19,794 bases of DNA, taken from positions 1-19,794 of the forward strand of contig JAFTMF010000104.1 in assembly GCA_017452565.1 (NCBI GenBank), given 5' to 3'. The notes beneath the pieces are model-generated. The model saw nothing but the letters and a program-made list of their open reading frames with translations. It was not told the origin of the DNA and searched no databases. This stretch comes from Clostridia bacterium (lineage in GTDB: Bacteria > Bacillota > Clostridia > Oscillospirales > CAG-272). This document shows, in pieces, positions 13,588 to 19,794 of the stretch; positions within the stretch are counted from its first letter, which is position 1; the number at the start of each line of letters is the position of its first letter. The translations under genes and the position numbers were made by a program.

Positions 13588-13683
13588 GTAGTTCAGAGAA
13601 AAAAGATGCATCGATTGTACATTTTTGTTTATTCCTCTAATTTGAAAGCGCCAACATTGTGAAACTTCCACAATACAGTTACA

Positions 13684-14361
13684 TCAATCTTCCCATTGGA
13701 TCAGCATATCGGGATCCAATTTTGAAGCATCGAACCGATAATGCCCTACAATCTCCAGCTTCGTGCGGGCAAAATAGTCTTCCTCCCGCTTTTCCTGACC
13801 GCCGTTGTGAATGATGTACGGGTGTCCCTTGCGATTGCGCAGATCGGATACGATGCCGATATGCTGATCCCGTCCGAACACCACGATATCCCCGGGCTGC
13901 CATTCTGCGATGACATCGGGATCCAGCGTCAGACTCTCGCCGTAGGCTTTGAAGAACACGTGGAGATTGCGCACCCGACGGAAGTCGATGGCGCTGTCGG
14001 GGGTATCCACGCCGTAATAATCCTCCAGACGAAGGGCTATATCCTGATCGATCATCTGCCGCAGATCGTAGCCCGCTTCCTTGAAGGCACGCCAGATCAC
14101 GTCTGCGCACACGCCGATATCGTCCGGAGGATAGCCTTCCGCCCAATACCGACCATCGTAAGTGGGGTGGTTGGCGGCATCTTTGCGTGCCCCGATGACG
14201 AAATCGGAATAATCGTCGATGCCGTTTTCGTTGCCGTCAACGGTGCTGAGAATGATCTCAATGTCGAAATCCTCGGCATTATAGGTGCGGCCGCCGTCGC
14301 AAGCCGTCAGCAGAAATAGAAATGACAGTAGCAGCGATAGCAGTTGATAACGCTTCTTCAT
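13684..14361 (-). CDS. DUF1287 family lipoprotein (papain/NlpC-like fold)
   Basis: This 225-residue exported lipoprotein has a signal peptide with lipobox LTAC (Cys21 from this start). The DUF1287 pattern is clear: YPPDDIGVCADVIWRAFKEAGYDL with a conserved Cys (residue 85), IDFRRVRNLHVFF, WQPGDIVVF, QHIGIVSD (His167), IIHNGG (His185) and GHYRF at the end. The Cys/His arrangement resembles cysteine amidases acting on peptidoglycan peptides, but DUF1287 activity is not firmly known. The start is the ATG at 14359-14361, with AAGGAG six bases upstream; an in-frame GTG at 14380-14382 is discarded because it lies before that site and inside the preceding gene. It begins 10 bases after the metallophosphoesterase stop, so the pair is an operon. 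No clear terminator follows, only a weak hairpin without T-run at 13656-13674. Confidence 0.9.
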   Translation of the reverse strand: MKKRYQLLSLLLSFLFLLTACDGGRTYNAEDFDIEIILSTVDGNENGIDDYSDFVIGARKDAANHPTYDGRYWAEGYPPDDIGVCADVIWRAFKEAGYDLRQMIDQDIALRLEDYYGVDTPDSAIDFRRVRNLHVFFKAYGESLTLDPDVIAEWQPGDIVVFGRDQHIGIVSDLRNRKGHPYIIHNGGQEKREEDYFARTKLEIVGHYRFDASKLDPDMLIQWED

Positions 14362-14371
14362 CGATAACTCC

Positions 14372-15235
14372 TTACTGTTCACAGCTTAGCGTAAGAATCA
14401 ACAGCTGCGGTCGATTATTGACACGGGGAGCAGGACCGCCCAGTCCTCGGCTGACTACCATTTGCGTATCGCCGCAGGTATAGAGTCCGGACGTGTACTT
14501 GGGAAACAGTCCCTGCCCCGGTGCGAAAAGTCCGCCGATAAAGGGCAGACGAATCTGACCGCCGTGGGCGTGACCGGACAGCACCAGCTCTGCCCGTCCG
14601 GCATAGACGCTCTCCATCAGCTCCGGGCGGTGAGAGAGGAGAATTTTGCAGCCCTCGGTTTCGGAGCATAAAGCCTCAAGACGCTCCAATACCGCCTCCT
14701 CACTGCCGACACCGGGCATATCCCGATCGGAAAGTCCCAACAAGGTCACGCTCTCCTTGCCGCGGGTGATGGTTTCTGCGCAGTCAAAGAGAAGCACTAC
14801 CCCTGCTTGTTCCAAATAGTCGAACAGATCTTGATAAATAGGATTAGCAGCCTCGTGATTGCCCATCACATAGTAAACAGGTGCGATTTTCACCGCTCCT
14901 TCCACAAACTCACGGACTTCGGTAAGATCGTCGGTATCGTAATCCATCAGATCACCGGTAAGGGCAATCAGATCCGGCTTTGCTTCTTCGATTGCGGACA
15001 GTAGCGTTGCCTGCTCTTTTCCGAATCGTCTGGAATGCAGATCGGAAACGTGTGCGATTCTCAATCCCTCAAAGGATGTGGGCAGCTTTTTGACAGGAAC
15101 GCTGAGCTCGGTAACCTCCAGCGTGCGATTGCCCCAAATCAGCCATCCTGTCAAAATTGCCAATAGGAAGGCGGAGAGATACAATAGTCCACGGCGCAGA
15201 CGGCGTTTCGGTTTCTTAGTCGAGGTGGATTTCAT
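14372..15235 (-). CDS. Membrane-anchored metallophosphoesterase (YkuE-like, calcineurin fold)
   Basis: This 287-residue protein has a basic N-terminus (KKPKRRLRRG) and one membrane helix (~16-35), probably an uncleaved anchor with the enzyme outside. The five calcineurin-like metal motifs are intact: HVSDLHS (Asp65, His67), TGDLMD (Asp95), MGNHE (Asn126, His127), LSHRPE (His202) and SGHAHGGQ (His222, His224). YkuE-type relatives bind Mn2+/Zn2+ and hydrolyse phosphodiesters or pyrophosphate bonds such as those of UDP-sugar or lipid carriers at the cell envelope; the substrate here is unknown. The ATG follows AGGAGA at 7 bases. It is first in an operon with the DUF1287 lipoprotein, which suggests a joint envelope role. 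The promoter is at 15281-15309. Confidence 0.93.
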   Translation of the reverse strand: MKSTSTKKPKRRLRRGLLYLSAFLLAILTGWLIWGNRTLEVTELSVPVKKLPTSFEGLRIAHVSDLHSRRFGKEQATLLSAIEEAKPDLIALTGDLMDYDTDDLTEVREFVEGAVKIAPVYYVMGNHEAANPIYQDLFDYLEQAGVVLLFDCAETITRGKESVTLLGLSDRDMPGVGSEEAVLERLEALCSETEGCKILLSHRPELMESVYAGRAELVLSGHAHGGQIRLPFIGGLFAPGQGLFPKYTSGLYTCGDTQMVVSRGLGGPAPRVNNRPQLLILTLSCEQ

Positions 15236-15280
15236 ACGGTTTCTCCTATATCATTGCTTTTCAGATTATATTCCAAACTC

Positions 15281-15309
15281 AGTATATACAATAATTATGA
15301 ATAAATCAA
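15281..15309 (-). promoter_or_regulatory. Promoter of the metallophosphoesterase/DUF1287 operon
   Basis: TTGATT (15309-15304) and TATACT (15286-15281) on the minus strand are 17 bp apart. A second -10-like TATAAT lies at 15270-15265 but has no fitting -35 box. Confidence 0.55.
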
Positions 15310-15361
15310 CAGTACAATCCATCATTTCCCTTTGAATTTACACTTCGTTAATACACGTCTA

Positions 15362-15390
15362 TTGACTTTTTCCATATTCTGTGTTATAAT
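15362..15390 (+). promoter_or_regulatory. Promoter of the first two membrane paralogs
   Basis: TTGACT (15362-15367) and TATAAT (15385-15390) are 17 bp apart. The ribosome binding site GGAGG (15409-15413) and the ATG at 15422 follow, so the leader is ~25 nt. Confidence 0.9.
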
Positions 15391-15421
15391 GCAAATACAA
15401 TTTATATTGGAGGTTTTAATC

Positions 15422-16234
15422 ATGAATGATGTTGTTATGATTCCTTTTTTCATCGTATGGTTTGCTCTTTGTTCTGCTGTGCCGCTTGCCGCATACGTGC
15501 TCTCTTCCTTGGGTCTGTACCGTATGGCAAAGTCCTGCAATCTGAATTCTCCTGCTCTTGCTTGGGTTCCTATCGCTAACCTGTACATTCTGGGCTCTAT
15601 TGCCGAGATCGGTGCATCCCGTGGCGGTAAGAAATCTATGCCCTTCCGCAAAATCCTGCCCGGCTTGACGATCGGTATGATCGTAGTGATGATCGTTATG
15701 ATCATTGCACTGGTCGCCGTTATCCTTACTAATACTGCTGCTTTAGAATCAGAAGTCATCAATGAGCCCGTAGAAAACGTGGAAGCGGTATCTGACGGCG
15801 TATCTTACGTCGATTATGAAATTGGTGGCGATTTCAATACCGATTTCGAAGACGATGACTTCTATATTGATGAAGAATATACTTCCGAAGACGATGCACT
15901 GGCTGCTTCCGTGATTTTGGTTGTACTCGCCTTCTACCTTGTAATGATCGTCTCCGCGATTCTGGTATCCGTATTTGAGTACATCGCTCTGTGGTACGTA
16001 TATAAGCTCTTCGATGAGTCCAACGCAGTGCTCTATCTGCTCCTCACCATTTTCGTGTCTATCGCGACTCCCGTGATCTACTTCATTCTGGGTCGCAAGA
16101 CACCCAATCTTCCCGTAGTCAGTGCCAGCGAGCCTACCACCTATCAGGTTTACACCGTTGCGTCCTATACTGCTGCTACCGAGGCTCCCGCTGAACAGGC
16201 TCCCACAAGCACCGATTCCGATAATCAGTTCTGA
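15422..16234 (+). CDS. Polytopic membrane protein, paralog 1 of a tandem family (unknown function)
   Basis: This 270-residue protein has about five hydrophobic segments (~5-30, 44-59, 80-103, 161-190, 203-224). It shares blocks with the next two genes: GLYRMAKSC (31-39), ALAWVPIANLYILGSIAE (45-62), KLFDESNAVLYLLL (195-208) and GRKTPNLP (224-231). Between the third and fourth segments it has a unique, strongly acidic loop (~107-160; FEDDDFYIDEEYTSEDD), absent from the paralogs. A Thr/Pro/Ala-rich tail ends the protein. The layout vaguely resembles DUF5684-like small membrane proteins, but I cannot name a function. ATG 15422 is chosen because GGAGG lies 8 bases before it; upstream in-frame ATGs overlap the promoter. 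It is followed after 14 bases by paralog 2. Confidence 0.85.
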   Translation: MNDVVMIPFFIVWFALCSAVPLAAYVLSSLGLYRMAKSCNLNSPALAWVPIANLYILGSIAEIGASRGGKKSMPFRKILPGLTIGMIVVMIVMIIALVAVILTNTAALESEVINEPVENVEAVSDGVSYVDYEIGGDFNTDFEDDDFYIDEEYTSEDDALAASVILVVLAFYLVMIVSAILVSVFEYIALWYVYKLFDESNAVLYLLLTIFVSIATPVIYFILGRKTPNLPVVSASEPTTYQVYTVASYTAATEAPAEQAPTSTDSDNQF

Positions 16235-16248
16235 TTGGAGGCAATCTG

Positions 16249-16905
16249 ATGTTCCAACCGTACCCCTCTCCCGACGATCCCTTCTTAGGCGTATTTCTGA
16301 TCGTTTATGCCTTCATTTTTCTGATCGCTCTGGTCTTTGGCCTTGCGCAATATGTGATGGAAGCCGTTGGGCTATCGAAAATAGCCAAATCCTGCCGTTA
16401 TCCCCGTCCCTGGCTGGCGTGGATTCCCTTTGCCAACTCTTATCTGATCGGCAAGTTAGCAGAGGTTTCTGCAGTTCGTTTTGGTAAAACCAAACGCTCC
16501 TACGCAGTTTGGCTCCTCACGTTGCAGATTATAGGTACCGTCCTGTCTGCCGTCCCCCTCGTAGTTTGGACCGCTCTATTGATCAACGGCGTTGCAGTAG
16601 AGGAATACTCCGCTGCCATCATTGCAGGCGATTCGGACGTTATGTCTTACGCAGTATTTGCTACGTTTCCGCTGTCAAGTGTAATTTCCATCCTCTCTGT
16701 TTTACAATTGGTTGTACAGTTTTTGGCTTATCACCTGATATTTATGCTCTTCGATGAGAAGAACGCTATTCTGTTCGTGCTCCTCAGCTTACTGGTAAGC
16801 TTTGCGTTTCCTATCATCCTGCTGATTCTCTCCCGCCGTGCGCCCAATCTGCCGGTTGACAATCGCACTCCGCCTATCTCACCTGTGGAGGATGCCACTG
16901 CATAG
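16249..16905 (+). CDS. Polytopic membrane protein, paralog 2 of the tandem family (unknown function)
   Basis: This 218-residue protein has about five membrane segments, and the same conserved blocks as its neighbours: GLSKIAKSC (41-49), RPWLAWIPFANSYLIGKLAE (53-72) followed by VSAVRFGK, LFDEKNAILFVLL (167-179) and SRRAPNLP (195-202). The inter-helix region that is acidic in paralog 1 is here short (~115-133). The blocks PRPWLAW and SAVR are shared with paralog 3, not with paralog 1, so 2 and 3 look closer. GGAGG at 16237-16241, right after the paralog 1 stop codon, fixes the start and suggests one transcript for both. A terminator follows at 16950-16990. Function not recognised. Confidence 0.85.
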   Translation: MFQPYPSPDDPFLGVFLIVYAFIFLIALVFGLAQYVMEAVGLSKIAKSCRYPRPWLAWIPFANSYLIGKLAEVSAVRFGKTKRSYAVWLLTLQIIGTVLSAVPLVVWTALLINGVAVEEYSAAIIAGDSDVMSYAVFATFPLSSVISILSVLQLVVQFLAYHLIFMLFDEKNAILFVLLSLLVSFAFPIILLILSRRAPNLPVDNRTPPISPVEDATA

Positions 16906-16949
16906 CAGTCTACTGCAGAAGTACGCTGAGCAACAATAGTTTTCAACAG

Positions 16950-16990
16950 ATCCCTCTCCTTCGCATAAAATGCGACAAGAGAGGGATTTT
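16950..16990 (+). terminator. Terminator of the two-paralog operon
   Basis: A 9-bp stem (16950-16958 with 16979-16987, ATCCCTCTC/GAGAGGGAT) has an inner hairpin CGCAT/ATGCG and TTTT after it. It is followed only four bases later by the -35 box of the third paralog. Confidence 0.82.
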
Positions 16991-16993
16991 CTC

Positions 16994-17022
16994 TTGACAA
17001 ACTTGTTCAGTAATGTTATAAT
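16994..17022 (+). promoter_or_regulatory. Consensus promoter of the third membrane paralog
   Basis: TTGACA (16994-16999) and TATAAT (17017-17022), perfect boxes with 17-bp spacing, lie directly behind the preceding terminator. GGAGG at 17042-17046 precedes the ATG at 17054. Confidence 0.93.
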
Positions 17023-17053
17023 ATACTCAATCAAATTATATGGAGGAATCATT

Positions 17054-17701
17054 ATGCTCCCTTTTGAAGAATCTTTGGTACAAGTAATGGATATGATGTT
17101 CGATGTCAGTTCCCTGTTCGACTTTCTGGTCACTATAGTCGTGTACGTTTTCTACGCCCTCGGACTCTCCCGTATGGCTAAGGCTTGCCATCATCCCCGT
17201 CCTTGGATGGCGTGGGTTCCCTATGCCGATTATTATTTGACCGGTGAGCTTGCCGAGCTCTCTGCCATTCGATACAGAAAAAAGATGAGACCGTATGCTG
17301 CTTGGATGCTTACCATGCAGATCATCATCACTGTAGTAGGATTCGCTTTTTGCATTTTTCTGGTTGGTGCACTATCCGGCTTCACGGACTACTTAGGACA
17401 AGTCGCAGCCAACGGTGCAGGAATAGCCAAACTCCCCGCCTCTCTGTGGATCTTCTTGCCTTTTGCTCTTGTAATCTTAGCATTGGGAATCGTGAATTTG
17501 GTTCTTCGGTATCATGCGCTTCAGCTGGTGTTCCGACTGTTCGATGAGAAGAACGCTTTAGCTTATACAGTTCTCTGCATCCTCTTCACTTATGCGCAGC
17601 CCATCATTCTGATGGTCCTTTCCACTAAAAAGCCCTATCTCACCGATCCCGAGCCTGCTTCCGAAGTGCAGGAGGTTTCGTCCGAGACAACCTCTGAATA
17701 A
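17054..17701 (+). CDS. Polytopic membrane protein, paralog 3 of the tandem family (unknown function)
   Basis: This 215-residue protein has about five membrane segments and the family blocks GLSRMAKAC (37-45), RPWMAWVPYADYYLTGELAE (49-68) then LSAIRYRKK, and LFDEKNALAYTVL (162-174), ending in an acidic Glu/Ser/Thr tail. The third position of the family is thus an independent transcription unit: own consensus promoter upstream, own terminator at 17708-17742. The start at 17054 is set by GGAGG seven bases before; an in-frame ATG at 16970 lies inside the preceding terminator and before the promoter. The conserved charged blocks (Arg-Met-Ala-Lys, Asp-Glu-Lys-Asn) at membrane edges hint at a structural or binding role. 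Function not recognised. Confidence 0.87.
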   Translation: MLPFEESLVQVMDMMFDVSSLFDFLVTIVVYVFYALGLSRMAKACHHPRPWMAWVPYADYYLTGELAELSAIRYRKKMRPYAAWMLTMQIIITVVGFAFCIFLVGALSGFTDYLGQVAANGAGIAKLPASLWIFLPFALVILALGIVNLVLRYHALQLVFRLFDEKNALAYTVLCILFTYAQPIILMVLSTKKPYLTDPEPASEVQEVSSETTSE

Positions 17702-17707
17702 ACAACA

Positions 17708-17742
17708 ATCCCCGACGGATATGCCGTCGGGGATACGTTTTT
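17708..17742 (+). terminator. Terminator of the third membrane paralog
   Basis: An 11-bp stem (17708-17718 with 17724-17734, ATCCCCGACGG/CCGTCGGGGAT) has an ATATG loop, with TTTTT shortly after. It sits between convergent genes and may also slow the minus-strand transcript, which has a weaker T-rich flank. Confidence 0.85.
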
Positions 17743-17753
17743 GCTACGTCATT

Positions 17754-18668
17754 TTATTGATCAATGGGAATGCGAACGCTCTTACTATTTCCGCTCTCGC
17801 CGATAAATCCTTGAACAATCAACTCATTACCGCAAAAATCAAGAAATGGACAATATCGGATATTGTAGTCTTTCAGCGCATACCGCCCAATCACTTGAAC
17901 AGTTTCACGATCTAAAAGGAAGAGAAAATGCTCTTCGATTATACGGCGTCTGCTTTGGTTCGGCACGTCTACAAACTGCTCCGAAACGCCGCTGATGGCA
18001 ATTCTGCGGTCATTCACCGCAACTGCATCATAGCGGTCAATCCCCAGCTTGCGCAGCGAAATCTTTTGCAGAATCTTCAAACTTACACTGTCGATAATCG
18101 CAACCGTGTTATCAGAAATAGCTGCCGCAATGAGCGAAGGAGATATTTTATCCGAGTCATAGGGGATAACAGAACGTTTTTTCAGCACCTTTCCCGTGTT
18201 ACTATCCAGCATCACTAAATTGGAGCTGGTCATACACGTGATCGTCCCGTCTCGATTATCAAAGACGTGGGATGCGGTTGTCAATCTCGTTTTCCAGAGT
18301 AGTTCCCCTTGGACAGAATAGCACCACAATCCTTTCAGGTCGCTGATCACGTAGACCTTCGTACCATCCGCCGAAACGTTGATTCCGAACTGCTCACACC
18401 AACCGGTCGCCCAACATTCGAAGGCATAGAGACCGTCCGTCCCGCTTCTAAAATGCACGGAAATCTGCCCGGGCTTATCGGTATCGTCAGCATAATCGTG
18501 CACGGCCCCAATCGTTTCAGTCTTTTCGATCAAGGGGTGATAGGGGTATTCGCTGACAAATCCCTGTCGACCGGTTCGTTCGTCTTTTCCAAAATAGACC
18601 TTCACATCATAACAATCGAAATTTCCGGTGCCGCTGTGAAACCGTTTATCGGTTACGATTATACTCAT
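17754..18668 (-). CDS. Soluble beta-propeller-like (PQQ/WD-like) protein, coupled to the ATP-grasp gene
   Basis: This 304-residue protein has no signal peptide or membrane helix, so it should be cytoplasmic. Residues ~95-300 contain repeated blade-like strands: GTKVYVISDLKGLWCYSVQGELLWKT, then NLVMLDSNTGKVLKK, then TVAIIDSVSLKILQK, then FLLDRETVQVIGRY, which read like PQQ-type or YVTN propeller repeats. The N-terminal ~90 residues are beta-rich and unassigned. I recognise no catalytic motif. The start ATG overlaps the stop of the upstream gene as ATGA (18668-18665), with GAGGT upstream, so the two proteins are translationally coupled and probably work together or in fixed ratio. The longer in-frame reading frame reaching 18788 only runs into the upstream gene. 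Confidence 0.8.
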   Translation of the reverse strand: MSIIVTDKRFHSGTGNFDCYDVKVYFGKDERTGRQGFVSEYPYHPLIEKTETIGAVHDYADDTDKPGQISVHFRSGTDGLYAFECWATGWCEQFGINVSADGTKVYVISDLKGLWCYSVQGELLWKTRLTTASHVFDNRDGTITCMTSSNLVMLDSNTGKVLKKRSVIPYDSDKISPSLIAAAISDNTVAIIDSVSLKILQKISLRKLGIDRYDAVAVNDRRIAISGVSEQFVDVPNQSRRRIIEEHFLFLLDRETVQVIGRYALKDYNIRYCPFLDFCGNELIVQGFIGESGNSKSVRIPIDQ

Positions 18669-19603
18669 TCTTGTACCTCGGATAAATCCATCCAATCGCC
18701 CAGTTTGCGATCCCATTCTGCGGGTGCAAAGTGCAAAAGACCCGCCGAGGGGAAGAGAGTGATCTCGGAAAAGTAGATTTTTCCACAAATGGAATACAAA
18801 TCCACTCTCACAAAGGCACGGTCTACCTGCTTTGCAATCTGCGCTGCCACTTCGGTCATTTGCGCAAGATTGGACGGAAGCTGAAAATCATCGGCTACGG
18901 GGGGATAATTGCTTCTGCCAAAGGGCAAGCGATTGCCCTCCAGATCGAAATAAGAGATTCCGCACTGAGAATGATCGCTCATGCCGTCGGACACGTGCAC
19001 CAGTTTGGGGGTCGCTCCGTAGCAGAAGAATTTGTAATCGGTAAGGCCTGCCGTGGCATTTTCATCGTCCATATAGGCTTCGGCGATGATGCGGGGCTTG
19101 ACGTCCTTATACGCCCATTCCCGATGAGCCCAATAGAAGTTTTCCTTCATCCCGGCATTGATTTTGGCTTTTGCTGCCTCGACGTCCAATCGGCTTTTAT
19201 CAGTGCAGATGAAAATGCCGCCGGAATTGTGGGTGCATTTCAGCACGAAGCGATCGGGGAGCTTATCGAAGTCAATCTCCTCAAAGCGATCCCAAGGACC
19301 GCCCACCAAAGGAATGAGGCAGTCTTCCCCGCACCACTGTTCGATATGCTTGCGGACCTCGTATTTGTCTACCAGCTCGGTATAGATGGGCTTGCGATCA
19401 TGCAGCTTCAGCCATTGGATCTTCTCATTGAAGGTTTTAGGCGATTGCAGATCCAGCGGATAGCCCATAATGATGGGAAACTCCTTTTGGAGGAATTTAT
19501 CGTCGGGAAGATGATTCATCAGTCCCAATTTCTTCAAATAGTGAAATCGGATCACGGGATCGGTCACAAAGTTTTTGGTCATTCGAAGGATTTTGGTAAT
19601 CAT
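18665..19603 (-). CDS. ATP-grasp (TupA-type) ligase/transferase of surface-polymer type
   Basis: This 312-residue cytoplasmic protein fits the ATPgrasp_TupA family, also annotated as glycosyltransferase or ATP-grasp amidoligase. Signature blocks: KTFNEKIQWLKLHDR (56-70), VDKYEVRKHI (78-87), IPLVGGPWDRFEEIDFDKLPDRFVLKCTHNSGG (97-129, Lys122 expected to contact ATP), IAEAYM (173-178), DYKFFCYG, FVRVDLY (264-270) and FSEITLFPSAG (278-288, Glu280 expected to bind Mg). Family members are found in polysaccharide and teichuronopeptide loci (TupA of Bacillus halodurans), where they are thought to join amino acids to sugar polymers; the substrate here is unknown. ATG 19603 is chosen because AAAGGAG lies five bases before; a longer frame starts at 19654. 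It is followed by the propeller-like gene with a 4-base overlap. Confidence 0.9.
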   Translation of the reverse strand: MITKILRMTKNFVTDPVIRFHYLKKLGLMNHLPDDKFLQKEFPIIMGYPLDLQSPKTFNEKIQWLKLHDRKPIYTELVDKYEVRKHIEQWCGEDCLIPLVGGPWDRFEEIDFDKLPDRFVLKCTHNSGGIFICTDKSRLDVEAAKAKINAGMKENFYWAHREWAYKDVKPRIIAEAYMDDENATAGLTDYKFFCYGATPKLVHVSDGMSDHSQCGISYFDLEGNRLPFGRSNYPPVADDFQLPSNLAQMTEVAAQIAKQVDRAFVRVDLYSICGKIYFSEITLFPSAGLLHFAPAEWDRKLGDWMDLSEVQE

Positions 19604-19673
19604 CGGGGCTCCTTTCAAACTGCAATCGGCGAACTTAGTCGGCTGAGCAGACAATCTATTTACTATCTTACGT

Positions 19674-19793
19674 TCAATATCCGTATAATACTCTGATCTC
19701 GTTAGCTCTCGCCCAAGCGATCAATTCATCTCTACTTCCGACTATATAGTCGCTATCTTTTATTATAAACATAGAGTGGGACGTTTCCATATA
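19674..19793 (-). CDS. C-terminal fragment of an unidentified reading frame running off the right edge
   Basis: A minus-strand frame is open from the window edge to a TGA at 19674-19676 and encodes 39 residues (it reads SMFIIKDSDYIVGS, then RDELIAWARANEIRVLYGY). The composition looks like real protein, and the orientation and distance (~70 bases upstream of the ATP-grasp start) fit the end of a preceding gene of the same operon. It could begin inside the window at an ATG (19790-19788) or be the tail of a longer gene. I recognise no family. Confidence 0.4.
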   Translation of the reverse strand, partial: YMETSHSMFIIKDSDYIVGSRDELIAWARANEIRVLYGY

Positions 19794-19794
19794 C

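Noticed and set aside
13656..13674. Hairpin ATTGTG/CACAAT after the DUF1287 gene as a terminator
   Set aside because: Short weak stem with no T-run on the minus strand.
14362..14382. GTG start seven codons upstream for the DUF1287 lipoprotein
   Set aside because: The good ribosome binding site lies after it, and the downstream ATG begins a standard signal peptide.
18731..19696. 321-residue + strand frame
   Set aside because: Antisense to the ATP-grasp gene, which has all family motifs.

Overview
The window reads as chromosomal DNA of a low-to-medium GC Bacillota, most likely a gut-type member of the class Clostridia (Oscillospiraceae/Ruminococcaceae-like). This is inferred from strong AGGAGG-type ribosome binding sites, consensus TTGACA/TATAAT promoters with 17-bp spacing, a T-box leader on thrS, an ECF-type vitamin transporter S component, lipoproteins with poly-Thr linkers, and palindrome-rich intergenic repeats. 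No rRNA, tRNA, CRISPR array, transposase or phage gene was found.

Layout. 1-262 (+) is the C-terminal end of a cation diffusion facilitator. 414-1565 (-) is an XRE-type regulator with its own promoter and a palindrome at its start site. 1620-2035 holds no gene; it carries a palindrome-rich repeat and a terminator. 2036-3044 (-) is an ECF S component followed by a small membrane protein. 3128-3180 is a two-hairpin intergenic repeat. 3188-5495 (-) is thrS with a full T-box leader whose antiterminator loop is enlarged by a tandem ~47-bp repeat. 5555-7228 (-) is a GH43 lipoprotein. 7472-10513 (-) is a 1013-residue fusion of a glutamine-kinase-like enzyme (ATP-grasp plus phosphohistidine domain) with a class I glutamine amidotransferase-type hydrolase. 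10605-11267 (-) is a TRIC/UPF0126 channel, 11462-12337 (-) a metal-dependent amidohydrolase, and 12474-13529 (-) a lipoprotein with a lectin-like domain apparently inserted in a Big_4 domain. 13684-15235 (-) pairs a metallophosphoesterase with a DUF1287 lipoprotein. 15422-17701 (+) is a tandem set of three paralogous polytopic membrane proteins. 17754-19603 (-) is a translationally coupled pair: an ATP-grasp (TupA-type) enzyme and a soluble propeller-like protein. A truncated reading frame runs off the right edge.

From 5555 to 13529 the minus-strand genes are mostly monocistronic, each with a recognisable promoter, and most are separated by an intrinsic terminator. The most novel element is the 1013-residue fusion. 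Its two halves correspond to the first and third steps of the cytidine diphosphoramidate pathway known from Campylobacter capsule biosynthesis (Cj1418-like kinase and Cj1417-like hydrolase), but no cytidylyltransferase for the middle step lies in the window. The ATP-grasp/propeller pair at the right edge, the three tandem membrane paralogs and the expanded T-box loop are the other main points of interest.
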